A stretch of 64,000 nucleotides of DNA from Nocardia asteroides (GCF_900637185.1 NZ_LR134352.1:186001-250000), one strand, 5' to 3'; counted from the stretch's first letter, positions 26,169 through 34,804 are shown. Program-made: numbers and translations. Notes: generated by a model from the letters alone, not told the origin.

Positions 26169-26795
26169 ATGACCACTCTGCTGCACATCAATGCCTCCGC
26201 GCGTGGGGAATTCAGCCAATCTCGCGCCATCGCACAGACTTTCATCGACACACTCGTCGCCCGCGATCCCGCGCTGCGGGTCGACACCCTCGATTTGTTC
26301 GAGGCCGGGCTGCCCGAATTCGGCACCGACGCGGCCGCGGCGAAACTGGCCGTGTTCACCGGATCGGAACAGACACCGGAACAGGTCGCGGCCTGGGAGC
26401 AGGCGCGCACCGTCTTCGACCGGTTCGCCGCCGCCGATCTCTATGTCGTCAACATCCCGATCTGGAACCACGGGGTGCCCTACATCCTCAAGCAGTACGT
26501 CGACATCGTCACCCAGCCCGGCTGGGCCTTCGCCTTCGATCCCGAGGTGGGCTACAGCGGACTGCTCGAGGGCAAGCGGGCGGTCACCGTGTACACCAGC
26601 GGCGTGCACCAGCCGGGCGTGCCGATCCAGTTCGGCAACGACTTCGCCACCCCGTTCGTGCAGGACTGGCTGCGGTTCGTCGGGGTGAAGGACGTGGCCG
26701 AGATCCGGTTCGCGCCGACCGTGCTGACCGAGGACCCGCAGGTGGGTTTCGCCGCGGCGCAGGAACGTGCGCGTGAGCTCGCCGGCGACTACTGA
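26169..26795 (+). CDS. azoR: FMN-dependent NADH-azoreductase
   Basis: 208 residues of the AzoR/NAD(P)H quinone reductase flavodoxin-like family. Seen: HINASARGEFSQSR (phosphate-binding loop for FMN) and IPIWNHGVPYILKQYVD (flavin-facing motif with P-x-W-N). Cytoplasmic enzyme giving two-electron reduction of quinones and azo compounds, usually a defence against electrophiles. The last 29 bases overlap the downstream MFS exporter gene. No Shine-Dalgarno sequence is evident, and a palindrome lies in the promoter. Confidence 0.93.
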   Translation: MTTLLHINASARGEFSQSRAIAQTFIDTLVARDPALRVDTLDLFEAGLPEFGTDAAAAKLAVFTGSEQTPEQVAAWEQARTVFDRFAAADLYVVNIPIWNHGVPYILKQYVDIVTQPGWAFAFDPEVGYSGLLEGKRAVTVYTSGVHQPGVPIQFGNDFATPFVQDWLRFVGVKDVAEIRFAPTVLTEDPQVGFAAAQERARELAGDY

Positions 26796-27957
26796 GACCT
26801 GGGCGCCGACCGGCCGCACGGTCGCCACGATCTGCGCGGTCGGGATTCTCGTCGTCGGCCAGCTCTACGTGGTGCTGCCGGTGCTGGGCGAGCTGGCCGC
26901 GGGGTGGGGTACCTCCCGCACCGCGGCCACCTGGACCACCACCGCGTTCGGGCTGGCCTACGGCGCCGGGTTCCTGATCACCGGGCCGCTGTCGGATCGG
27001 TGGGGACGCAGGCCGGTGATCGTGGGCGGGCTCGCGGCGACCACGGTCTCCACACTGGTGGTGATCGCCGCGCCGACGCTCGGCGCCGGTCTGGCCGCCC
27101 GGGTGGCGCAGGGGCTCACCGCGTCGTTCTTCGCCCCGGCGGCCTTCGCCTACCTGGCCGAACGGATCGCGCCCGCGCGCCGCGTCTTCGCGCTGACCTG
27201 CCTGACCAGTTCGTTCCTCGCGGCGGGCGTGGTCGCGCAGGTACTGGCCCAGCTCGTCGACGGCGCGTTCGGCTGGCGGGCGGTCTTCGCCCTCGGCGCG
27301 GCGGGTTTCGCGGTCTCGGCGGTGGTGCTGCTGTTCGTGCTGGAACCGGGCAGGCCCGCGGCCGCGGCCTCGGCGGGCTCGGTCTTCACCGCCTTCGCGG
27401 CGCTGCTGCGCACCCCACGGCTGGTCCTGCTCTACCTGAGTTGCCTCGCGGTGCTCGGCTCGTTCGTCGGTATCTACACCGGCGTCCAGCTGACGCCACC
27501 CCACGGCATCGGCGCCGGCAGCACCGCGCTGCTCGTCCTGCGCGCCAGTGCGATTCCGGCCATGATCGCCGTCCCCGTGCTGGCCAACCGGCTGGCGGTG
27601 CTCGCGCCGGAGGCGCGGCTGATCAGCGCGTTGTCGGTGGCGGGTGGGTCGGTCGCGCTCACCGCCGTCCCGCTCGGCGGATTGTGGGTCGGTACCTGGC
27701 TTTTCGTGTTCGTCGCCGCCGTGGCCGTCGCCGCGCCCGCGGCGGTGCAGGCCATCGCCGCGCAGGCGGGTGCGGCCAGGGGCGCCGCCACCGCGCTGTA
27801 CACCTTCGCGCTGTTCCTCGGGGCGAGCGCGGGGCCGCAGCTGGCGAATCTGGTCGCGGGTCGCGGCTTCACCGCCGTGGCGCTGGCCATCGCCGCGCTG
27901 GGTGTCGCCGGGGCCGCGCTGGCCTTCGCGTCGACCCGCGTCGACGGGCCACGGTAA
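26767..27957 (+). CDS. MFS transporter
   Basis: 396 residues from the GTG at 26767 (GTG at 26773 is an equally good start). Twelve predicted membrane segments and the MFS loop motif GPLSDRWGRRPVIV between helices 2 and 3. Resembles drug/metabolite exporters (arabinose-efflux-permease type). The overlap with azoR implies co-expression, so it probably exports toxic quinone-like or drug-like compounds. Substrate not determinable. Confidence 0.88.
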   Translation: MRVSSPATTETWAPTGRTVATICAVGILVVGQLYVVLPVLGELAAGWGTSRTAATWTTTAFGLAYGAGFLITGPLSDRWGRRPVIVGGLAATTVSTLVVIAAPTLGAGLAARVAQGLTASFFAPAAFAYLAERIAPARRVFALTCLTSSFLAAGVVAQVLAQLVDGAFGWRAVFALGAAGFAVSAVVLLFVLEPGRPAAAASAGSVFTAFAALLRTPRLVLLYLSCLAVLGSFVGIYTGVQLTPPHGIGAGSTALLVLRASAIPAMIAVPVLANRLAVLAPEARLISALSVAGGSVALTAVPLGGLWVGTWLFVFVAAVAVAAPAAVQAIAAQAGAARGAATALYTFALFLGASAGPQLANLVAGRGFTAVALAIAALGVAGAALAFASTRVDGPR

Positions 27958-27995
27958 GGGGTTGCCCGGGCCGGGCACGGCGACCATCCTTACCG
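27952..27995. terminator. Inverted repeat after the MFS gene
   Basis: CGGTAAGG (27952-27959) and CCTTACCG (27988-27995) enclose a second short hairpin GCCCG-GGC-CGGGC. It spans the MFS stop codon and ends one base before the next start. Possible terminator or translational hairpin. Confidence 0.4.
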
Positions 27996-27996
27996 G

Positions 27997-28503
27997 ATGA
28001 GCAGCAGGCCGGCGGAGATCGAGGCGTTCGTGGCATCGGCGCGCGCGTACTGCGCGGTCGTCGAAGGACTCGACGACGAGTGGGAACCGGCGGCACTGGC
28101 ACGCGCGATCGTGCCGGTGCTGGCGGATCTCGTCGCCGCGGGCTGCGCGCTGCCCAGGGTGGAGGCCACCTCGACCTCGGTCCCGGACTTCATCGACCAC
28201 GAGCGGTGGTATCGGCAGTTCACCCGCCTGAGCCAGGTGTTCGGCCGCGCCGACGTCTACTGGTCCAACCTGGACCTGACCGACCCGGCCACCGCCCAGG
28301 CCGGTGCCGGTTCGCTGGCCGACGACCTCACCGACATCTGGCGCGACCTGCGCCAGGGTCTCGATGCCATCGATACCGGTTCGGATTGGCACGATGTGGT
28401 GTTCGAATGGCGGCTGTCGTTTCTCGCGCACTGGGGCAGGCACGCGGTCGAGGCGCTGCGGCCCCTGCACGCGGCGCTGCGCGCGGACCTGTACCAGCGG
28501 TAG
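27997..28503 (+). CDS. DUF5063-like protein
   Basis: 168 residues, helix-rich, acidic and cytoplasmic. The block RADVYWSNLDLTD...SLADDLTDIWRDLRQGL is what I remember of the DUF5063 family, found in several phyla and sometimes near immunity-type genes. Two conserved tryptophans and an HWG motif near the end are notable. No catalytic motif. It may be co-transcribed with the next gene, 25 bases downstream. Function unknown. Confidence 0.65.
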   Translation: MSSRPAEIEAFVASARAYCAVVEGLDDEWEPAALARAIVPVLADLVAAGCALPRVEATSTSVPDFIDHERWYRQFTRLSQVFGRADVYWSNLDLTDPATAQAGAGSLADDLTDIWRDLRQGLDAIDTGSDWHDVVFEWRLSFLAHWGRHAVEALRPLHAALRADLYQR

Positions 28504-28528
28504 CCGCCCGCCTGGCATGCTCTCCGGC

Positions 28529-29344
28529 ATGAACGACGACGACATCGACTACGTGCGAGTGGTGTTCCGGCTGCCGGACGATCCCTCGGGCTGGCATGCG
28601 TTCGGCACCGAGCGGATGTGGGCGGTGCGGGTCGGCGAGTCGCGAGTCCGGTTGGACAACATCCCCTTTCACGCGCGCGATGTCGCCTGCGGTGATGTCG
28701 TCGCGGTCACCGCGGACGATGAGGGGACGCTGTGGGCGGGTGAGGTGGTCGAGCCGTCGGGGGCCTGCACCATCCGGGTCATCCCGGCCGAGGGCTGCCT
28801 GCGGGCCGAGGTGCGTCAAGCCGTGCTCGACGCGTTCGAGCCGCTCGGCGTCGACGGTGAGGGCAGCCGGATGGGACTGGTCGCGCTGAACGTGCCTGCG
28901 GGCAGCGATCTCGAAGAGGTCAGGGCCACCCTCGCCCAGGGCAGGGCCGACGGCCTGTGGTGCTACGACCTCGGCGCGGTCACCGAACAGTGGCGTGCCG
29001 CGGGACCCGCTCTCGCCGAGGATAATCCGAGTGATCCGCCGCCGGAGGCGTACGGGCTGGCCTTCCCCGAAGACCTCGCCGCGTGCGTCTACAACACCGT
29101 GGCGAGCGGGGAACGGCCCGCGCTGGTCGTGGTCCACGACGCCGACGGCGACTGGATCATCGGCGACGGTTCCGACGAGCCGCTCGACCCGGCGACCGCG
29201 TCGCTGCTGCACATCCAGCACGTGCTCGACAACGACTCCGCCGTCGCCGAACTGGCCGCGCTGCCACCGGGCAAGATCGCCTGGCGCGACCAGCCCGCCG
29301 ACCCGTGGACCATCGAGGACTTCGCCTATCCCGACGAGGAGTAG
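28529..29344 (+). CDS. DUF4265-containing protein
   Basis: 271 residues from the ATG at 28529. The N-terminal ~130 residues resemble DUF4265 (VRVVFRLPDDPSG, then ERMWAVRVGESRVRLDNIPFHARDVACGDVV). The C-terminal ~130 residues are a separate acidic domain with ALVVVHDADGDWIIGDGSD, which looks like a DUF2185-type 'immunity' sequence (the phrase 'DWIIGDGSD'). Such two-domain acidic proteins are often orphans or polymorphic-toxin immunity proteins, but no toxin is nearby. Function unknown. Confidence 0.65.
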   Translation: MNDDDIDYVRVVFRLPDDPSGWHAFGTERMWAVRVGESRVRLDNIPFHARDVACGDVVAVTADDEGTLWAGEVVEPSGACTIRVIPAEGCLRAEVRQAVLDAFEPLGVDGEGSRMGLVALNVPAGSDLEEVRATLAQGRADGLWCYDLGAVTEQWRAAGPALAEDNPSDPPPEAYGLAFPEDLAACVYNTVASGERPALVVVHDADGDWIIGDGSDEPLDPATASLLHIQHVLDNDSAVAELAALPPGKIAWRDQPADPWTIEDFAYPDEE

Positions 29345-29345
29345 G

Positions 29346-30029
29346 TCACAGCAGCGCGGCGACCTTCTTCGCGGTCTTCTTGGCCGAGCCCGGGTTCTGT
29401 CCGGTCACCAAATTGCCGTCGACCACCGCGTAGGAGACGAAGGGCAGCAACGCCTTCTCGTAGTGGGCGCCACGCTTCTTGACCTCCTCCTCGGCGTTGT
29501 AGGGCACGAGCTTGTCCACCCGCGCCAGTACCTCCTCCTGCCAGGCGAATCCGGTGAGCTTGCGCCCGGCGACCAGGTAGGAACCGTCGGACAGCTTGGT
29601 GTTGAGCAGGCCGCAGTACCCGTGGCAGACCGAGGACACGATGCCGCCGCGTTCGAAGATCTCGCGGGTGATGCGTTGCAGGCCTTCGCTGTCGGGGAAG
29701 TCGTACATCACCGCGTGCCCGCCGGTGAAGTAGATGGCGTCGTAGTCGGCGGAGTCGATGTCGGCCGGGGCGGCGGTGTTCGCCAGCAGCGCCATCCGGG
29801 CCGGATCGGCGCGCCAGGCCTTGGCCGTCTTGTCGTAGCTGGGGAACTCGAGCGAGCGCGGTTCCAGCGGCACGGCGCCGCCGGCCGGGCTGACCAGGGT
29901 CTGCTCGAAGCCGTGCTCGGCGAAGACGTGCCAGGCGTGGGTGAGCTCGGACAACCACAGCCCGGTCTCGTGCGACGGATCATCGTAGTGTCCGACATTG
30001 GTGACGACGTTCAAGATGCGCTTGGTCAT
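29346..30029 (-). CDS. DJ-1/PfpI-family class I glutamine amidotransferase-like protein
   Basis: 227 residues. The nucleophile is Cys135 in SSVCHGYCGLL, followed by a His, as in Hsp31/glyoxalase III-type members; a conserved Glu is near the N-terminus (HETGLWLSEL). The family includes chaperones and glutathione-independent glyoxalases that turn methylglyoxal into lactate. Cytoplasmic. It is transcribed in the same direction as, and 50 bases after, gabD2, with possible read-through. The exact activity is not assured. Confidence 0.87.
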   Translation of the reverse strand: MTKRILNVVTNVGHYDDPSHETGLWLSELTHAWHVFAEHGFEQTLVSPAGGAVPLEPRSLEFPSYDKTAKAWRADPARMALLANTAAPADIDSADYDAIYFTGGHAVMYDFPDSEGLQRITREIFERGGIVSSVCHGYCGLLNTKLSDGSYLVAGRKLTGFAWQEEVLARVDKLVPYNAEEEVKKRGAHYEKALLPFVSYAVVDGNLVTGQNPGSAKKTAKKVAALL

Positions 30030-30079
30030 GCGTGCTCTTCCTTCGTGCGTCGTTGGTGCAGGTCAGGCGGCCGTGCTAC

Positions 30080-31660
30080 TCAGTGTGCGCCCACCAGCTT
30101 CAGGGTGCGCAGGGCGAGGGTCATGATCCGCGACCAGCGCTCGTGGCTCACGCCGCGCGGCGGGCTGAACCCTCGCAGCCGCTGCTGGGCGACGGTCTGC
30201 GCCTCGGTGTACTTCAGCAGCCCGTCGGCGCCGTGCCGACGGCCGAGACCGGAGTCGCCCATGCCGCCCATCGGCGCGTCGACACTGCCCCACGCGGCGG
30301 CGAAGGCCTCGTTCACATTGACCGTGCCCGCGTGCAAGCGCGCCGCGACCGCCCGGCCCTTGGCACCGTCGCGGGACCAGACGCTGGCATTGAGCCCGTA
30401 GGTGGTGTCGTTGGCCAGCGCGATGGCCTCCTCGACATCGCGGTACGGGTAGATCGACACCACCGGGCCGAAGGTCTCCTGGGCGAACAGGGTCATCTCC
30501 GGAGTGACGTCGGTCAGGATGGTCGGCTCGTGGAACAGCGGGCCCAGATCCGGACGCGCCTTGCCGCCCGCCAGGACGGTCGCGCCCTTGGCGACGGCGT
30601 CGGCGATGTGCGCGGTGACGGTCGCCAGCTGCGCGGTATTGGTCAGCGAGCCCACGTCGACGGAGAAGTCGTAGGCCGCGCCGAGGCGCAGCTTCCCGGT
30701 GCGCTCGACGAAGGCCGCCACGAACTCGTCGCGGATCTCCTCGGCCACATACAGCCGCTCGATCGACACGCACAGCTGACCCGCCGACGGGAAGCACGCG
30801 GCGACGGCGCCGTCGGCGGCGCGCGCGATATCGGCGTCGGCGAGCACCACCATGGCGTTCTTGCCGCCGAGCTCGAGCGAGGCGCCGATCAGCCGCTCCC
30901 CCGCGTCGCGGGCGATCCGCCGTCCGCTGGCGGTGGAGCCGGTGAACATCAGGTAGTCGCCACCGGCGATGAGGGCGTCGCCGATCGAGCTGCCCCGGCC
31001 GACCACCATCTGCCAGACGTCGGCGGGCAGACCCGCCTCGCGCATCAGGTCCAGGGCCCACAGCGCGGTCAGCGCGGTCTGCGTGTCCGGCTTCTGCACC
31101 ACGGCATTACCGGCCATCAGCGCCGGGATGGCGTCGCCGGCGGCCATGCTGAGCGGATAGTTCCACGGCGAGATCACCGTGACCACACCCTTCGGGTGAC
31201 GCAGCTCGGTGGTGTGGGTCAGCACCGGGATGGCGCCGCGCCGCCGCCTCGGCGCGAGCAGGCGCGCTGCGGTGCGGGCGTAGTAGCGGGCGGTGATGGC
31301 GATGTCGGTGACCTCGAGGAAGGCGTCGCGGCGGGTCTTGCCGCTCTCGGCCTGCATCAGGTCGAGCGCTTCGTTCCTGCGGTCGAGCACCAGATCGTGG
31401 AACCGCAACAGGATTCGCTCGCGCTCCTCGACGGGGACCTGGGCCCAGCGGAGCTGTGCCCGCCGCGCGCGGGCGAACGCCTCGGCGACATCCGCGGGTG
31501 TGGAGACCGGGAACTCGGCGAGCGCGAGCCCGGTGTACGGGGCCGTCGTCGTGGCGCGGGCCGCGTCCGGCGCGGCCGCGACGAGCGAGGTCAGCCGATC
31601 GACGACAGCGCCGGTGATGGTGGCGGGCAGGCCCGCGCCGCGGACTTCGATGGTGGTCAT
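30080..31660 (-). CDS. gabD2: Succinate-semialdehyde dehydrogenase, NADP+
   Basis: 526 residues from the ATG at 31660 (the frame stays open upstream through the preceding gene). Aldehyde dehydrogenase superfamily: ELGGKNAMV carries the general-base glutamate, PSAGQLCVSIERLYV the nucleophilic cysteine, FTGSTASGR the cofactor loop. The closest match I know is mycobacterial GabD2 (Rv1731), including the unusual S-A-G-Q-L-C in place of G-Q-x-C-T. It oxidises succinic semialdehyde to succinate. The start overlaps the acetoacetate-decarboxylase-like gene by four bases (ATGA). Confidence 0.92.
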   Translation of the reverse strand: MTTIEVRGAGLPATITGAVVDRLTSLVAAAPDAARATTTAPYTGLALAEFPVSTPADVAEAFARARRAQLRWAQVPVEERERILLRFHDLVLDRRNEALDLMQAESGKTRRDAFLEVTDIAITARYYARTAARLLAPRRRRGAIPVLTHTTELRHPKGVVTVISPWNYPLSMAAGDAIPALMAGNAVVQKPDTQTALTALWALDLMREAGLPADVWQMVVGRGSSIGDALIAGGDYLMFTGSTASGRRIARDAGERLIGASLELGGKNAMVVLADADIARAADGAVAACFPSAGQLCVSIERLYVAEEIRDEFVAAFVERTGKLRLGAAYDFSVDVGSLTNTAQLATVTAHIADAVAKGATVLAGGKARPDLGPLFHEPTILTDVTPEMTLFAQETFGPVVSIYPYRDVEEAIALANDTTYGLNASVWSRDGAKGRAVAARLHAGTVNVNEAFAAAWGSVDAPMGGMGDSGLGRRHGADGLLKYTEAQTVAQQRLRGFSPPRGVSHERWSRIMTLALRTLKLVGAH

Positions 31661-32586
31661 CGCCGACCTCCGCCGGGGTTGCGCACCGAGGTGGGGACGG
31701 GCATGTGCAGGGCGTTCTGGCCCTCGGTCATGACGTCGAGCTGGATGGTCCGCATCGGCTTCAGCGAGCGGATGTCGTCGGCGACCCGGCCGGTGCCGAG
31801 CTGGAGCTCGATGCCGCGGGGCAGCCGGGCGGTGCCGGTCGCCAGCGCGTTGGTCTGGCTCAGTGTCGAATGCCAGGCGCCGCCGATGGTGGTGTAGGAG
31901 GTCAGGCTCGAAACCCGTTCGCCCGAGGCGTGTTCGGTCTGGCGCGGGGTGCGGGCCGAGAAGCTCACGTCGGTGCCGCCGTCGGCATTGCGGACCAGGG
32001 CGCTGGTGCGCTGCGCGTCGATGTCGACGTCGATGCCGGTGACCCACTTGGGGAAGCCGTAGCCGTCGTGGCCGCGCACCTGGGCGATGTCGCTGGTGAC
32101 GGGCAGCGAGAGCACGTAGGAGTACAGGTGCTCGTTCTTCAATCCGGCGAGCAGGTCGACGAGCCCGAGCCCGCCGTGCCGGGCCGGCTTGACCGCGATA
32201 CCCACGGCGGCCTCGGTGTAGAAGTCGATGTCGCACACGTCGTAGCGGAAGAACATCACCGAGACCAGGCCGAGGCCCGGCGCCGGCTCGAGCGGATCCA
32301 GCTCCCGCGGCAGCCGGGAGCGGATCGCCTTGGCCGGGGCGAGCATCGTCAGGCGCGCGGTCGAGATCCGGTAGTAGAAGTTCGGCGTCCAGGTGGGGCC
32401 GATGGGTGAGTCGACCCGCGCTTTGGGCAGCCGCCGGAAGAAGTCGACGCCGGGCACCCGTGGGTCGGCAGCGACCGCGTCCAGGTCGGTGTCCATCCGG
32501 TAGCGGTCGTACAGGCCGCCCTTCGGCACCTCGACCGCGCGGCCGCCCAGGTCGACTGTGACCGACTCCTGCATGGTCGGAGCCAT
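31657..32586 (-). CDS. Acetoacetate decarboxylase-family protein
   Basis: 309 residues from the ATG at 32586, preceded by AGGAGGT. The ADC-like beta fold is suggested by LPRELDPLEPAPGLGLVSVMFFRYDV and the loop HDGYGFPKWVTGID. The ADC Schiff-base lysine lies in such a P-K loop; here the neighbouring second lysine of true ADCs is a tryptophan, so decarboxylase activity is doubtful and another aldolase or cyclase activity is possible. Operon with gabD2; divergent from an Old-Yellow-Enzyme homologue with shared repeated operators. Confidence 0.75.
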   Translation of the reverse strand: MAPTMQESVTVDLGGRAVEVPKGGLYDRYRMDTDLDAVAADPRVPGVDFFRRLPKARVDSPIGPTWTPNFYYRISTARLTMLAPAKAIRSRLPRELDPLEPAPGLGLVSVMFFRYDVCDIDFYTEAAVGIAVKPARHGGLGLVDLLAGLKNEHLYSYVLSLPVTSDIAQVRGHDGYGFPKWVTGIDVDIDAQRTSALVRNADGGTDVSFSARTPRQTEHASGERVSSLTSYTTIGGAWHSTLSQTNALATGTARLPRGIELQLGTGRVADDIRSLKPMRTIQLDVMTEGQNALHMPVPTSVRNPGGGRR

Positions 32587-32600
32587 GCGCACCTCCTGAA

Positions 32601-32741
32601 TGTTTACGTTGCTTACATCGGCGAGCGTAGGCCCACATGTAAGCGCTGTCAACACCTGCGGATCGGCGTGACGACAGCCACCCCTCAATCAAGTTGACAC
32701 CGCTAACACTCGTTCCCAGGCTCATGTAAGCAACGTCAACA
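32601..32741. promoter_or_regulatory. Repeated operators in the divergent ADC-like/OYE promoter
   Basis: Site A (32601-32618) is TGTTTACGTTGCTTACAT; site D (32724-32741) is ATGTAAGCAACGTCAACA, the reverse complement of A with 17 of 18 matches. Site B (32637-32654), ATGTAAGCGCTGTCAACA, matches D in most positions. A weaker copy is near 32694-32708 (TTGACACCGCTAACA). One copy faces each gene, so a single regulator, probably TetR-type (TGT-N11-ACA), should control both directions. No regulator gene lies next to it. Confidence 0.75.
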
Positions 32742-32761
32742 TACCGTGTTCAGGAGCAGCG

Positions 32762-34015
32762 ATGTCATCCACAGTTCTCTCGTCACCGGTCTTCACGCCG
32801 TTCACACTTCCCAACGGCGCCGTCCTGCCGAATCGGCTCGCCAAGGCGGCCATGGAGGAGAACATGGCCGCGCCGGGGCAGCTGCCCGATGCCTCGCTTT
32901 TCCGCCTCTACCAGCGATGGAGCGAGGGCGGGGTGGGCCTGATCATCACCGGCAACGTCATGGTGCACGCGCAGGCACTGACCGGGCCGGGTGGTGTCGT
33001 CCTCGACGCGGAGTCGCCGCTGGAGCCGTTCCGCGAGTGGGCCGCCGCGGCCAAGAGCGGTGGGTCGCGGGTGTGGATGCAGATCAACCATCCCGGCAGG
33101 CAGGTGCGGGCCGACATGCCGGGCGTGGCGTGGGGGCCGTCGGCGATTCGCGTCGATGTCGGCAAGAACAGCAAGATGTTCGCCGAGCCGGACGAGATGA
33201 CGGCCCAGCAGATCATGGCGACGGTGGAACGCTTCGCGGTGACGGCGCGGCGGGCCGAGGAGGCCGGATTCGACGGTGTCGAGGTGCATGCCGCGCACGG
33301 CTATCTGCTCTCACAGTTCCTGTCACCGCTGGCCAATCGGCGTACCGACCGATGGGGCGGCAGCCTGGAGAACCGGGCGCGGCTGCTGCTCGACATCGTG
33401 GCCGCGGTGCGCGCGGCGGTGTCGCCCGGCTTCGCCGTCGCGGTGAAGCTGAATTCGGCCGACTTCCAGCGCGGCGGGTTCGACGCCGACGACGCCGCGA
33501 CCGTCATCGGACTGCTGGCCCCGCTGGGTGTCGACGTCGTCGAACTCTCCGGCGGCAGTTACGAAGCGCCCGCCATGACCGGCCAGGCCGGCGACGAGCG
33601 GTCCCGCAGCCGCGAGGCCTATTTCCTCACCCTCGCCGAGGAACTGGCCGCGACCAGCCCCGTGCCGCTGATGCTCACCGGCGGCGTGGTCCGCCGTCCG
33701 GTCGCCGAGGAAGTCCTGGCGGGCGGCGTCGAACTGGTCGGCATGGGCAGCGCCTTGGCCGTCGACCCCGACCTCCCCAACACCTGGCGCCGAGACCCCA
33801 CCGCCCGGATCACCCTCCCCCCGGTCACCATCGCCGACAAAGCCGTCGCCTCCGCGGCGAGCATGGCCCGCATCCGCAGGCAACTGCGCCGCCTCGGCGC
33901 GGGCCGCCCCACCCGCCCCACCATCAACCCCAAACTCGCCCTCCTACAGGAAACCCTCCTCCAACGCCGAGCCCTCCGCCACTACCGAACCTGGCTCGCC
34001 ACTCGCTCCTCCTGA
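32762..34015 (+). CDS. NADH:flavin oxidoreductase, Old Yellow Enzyme family
   Basis: 417 residues. FMN-binding TIM barrel with the signature HAAHGYLLSQFLSP and then NRRTDRWGGSLENRARLLLDI, typical of the 2,4-dienoyl-CoA-reductase/OYE group; the C-terminal Fe-S domain of DCR is missing. It reduces activated alkenes with NADPH or NADH. Divergent from the ADC-like/gabD2 operon, with mirrored operators. The last ~250 bases show strong C-over-G bias. RBS CAGGAGCAG is close to the ATG. Confidence 0.92.
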   Translation: MSSTVLSSPVFTPFTLPNGAVLPNRLAKAAMEENMAAPGQLPDASLFRLYQRWSEGGVGLIITGNVMVHAQALTGPGGVVLDAESPLEPFREWAAAAKSGGSRVWMQINHPGRQVRADMPGVAWGPSAIRVDVGKNSKMFAEPDEMTAQQIMATVERFAVTARRAEEAGFDGVEVHAAHGYLLSQFLSPLANRRTDRWGGSLENRARLLLDIVAAVRAAVSPGFAVAVKLNSADFQRGGFDADDAATVIGLLAPLGVDVVELSGGSYEAPAMTGQAGDERSRSREAYFLTLAEELAATSPVPLMLTGGVVRRPVAEEVLAGGVELVGMGSALAVDPDLPNTWRRDPTARITLPPVTIADKAVASAASMARIRRQLRRLGAGRPTRPTINPKLALLQETLLQRRALRHYRTWLATRSS

Positions 34016-34081
34016 TCCACGATCGACGGCAGCAGGAACCGAACACAGCGCAGGGCAGGTGCAGCAATATGACAATTTGGT

Positions 34082-34087
34082 TATACT
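34082..34087 (+). promoter_or_regulatory. -10 element of the toxin-antitoxin operon
   Basis: TATACT, 7 bases before the GTG at 34095. Transcription would begin at about 34094-34095, giving a leaderless message. No clear -35 box. Confidence 0.55.
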
Positions 34088-34094
34088 GAGCCAG

Positions 34095-34463
34095 GTGACC
34101 TGGGAGATTGTCCTGCATCCGGAGGTGGAGTCATGGTTCTTGGCAATCTGCGGCACGGACCCCGAGACGGGTGACCTGATCGAGCGGGCAATCGATCACC
34201 TCGCATCGGAAGGACCGAGCCTGGGCCGACCGCTGGTCGACCGCATCAAAGGCAGCCGATATCACAATATGAAGGAGTTACGGCCGGCCTCGACCGGCAC
34301 GACCGAGGTCCGGATACTGTTCGCCTTCGACCCCGCCCGTGCCGCTGCGATGCTGGTGGCCGGGGACAAATCCAATTTCTGGCAGGGTTGGTACAGCGAG
34401 GCGATACCGCTGGCCGACAAACGCTTCACCGAGCACCTGGAAGCGTTGAAGGAGCAGTCATGA
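34095..34463 (+). CDS. Type II toxin, HigB/RelE superfamily
   Basis: 122 residues from the GTG at 34095; an in-frame ATG at 34059 lies upstream of the -10 box and is therefore unlikely. Phage-Gp49/HigB-like: KGSRYHNMKELRP contains the usual basic RNA-contacting stretch, and VRILFAFDPARAAAMLVAGDKS is the core beta strand with a conserved Lys. Such toxins cleave mRNA on the ribosome. Toxin-first order with a downstream HTH antitoxin is typical of HigBA. Its stop overlaps the antitoxin start (ATGA). Confidence 0.88.
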   Translation: MTWEIVLHPEVESWFLAICGTDPETGDLIERAIDHLASEGPSLGRPLVDRIKGSRYHNMKELRPASTGTTEVRILFAFDPARAAAMLVAGDKSNFWQGWYSEAIPLADKRFTEHLEALKEQS

Positions 34464-34792
34464 GCACCGAATTCAGCAAGTGGACCGACGTCAAAGCCAG
34501 GGCCCGGCAGCAGGATCCGAGGTCGGAAGCGGAGCAGACGGCAGGCGCGCTTCGCGCGGACGAGCGCCACGAGTCGTACCTGCGCGGACATCAGCTCGCG
34601 GAAATTCGCAAAGCCATGGGAATGACCCAGGTGGCGCTCGCCGAAGCCCTCGGAGTCACACAGGCACGGGTGTCGAAGATCGAGCGAGGCGAGATCTCGG
34701 GGATAGACGCGATTCGGGCGTATGTGACCGCACTCGGCGGATCGGTCGATGTGGTCGTGCGGCTTGGCGATCGGACCTGGAACGTAGCCTGA
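34460..34792 (+). CDS. HigA-type antitoxin, XRE helix-turn-helix
   Basis: 110 residues. The HTH lies at about 43-85: QLAEIRKAMGMTQVALAEALGVTQARVSKIERGE. It should bind and neutralise the toxin and repress the operon promoter. The C-terminal end (VDVVVRLGDRTWNVA) is common to antitoxins of this Gp49-partner group. RBS AAGGAG is located in the toxin gene's end. A strong hairpin follows. Confidence 0.9.
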   Translation: MSTEFSKWTDVKARARQQDPRSEAEQTAGALRADERHESYLRGHQLAEIRKAMGMTQVALAEALGVTQARVSKIERGEISGIDAIRAYVTALGGSVDVVVRLGDRTWNVA

Positions 34793-34804
34793 TTCAGCAG
34801 CCGG

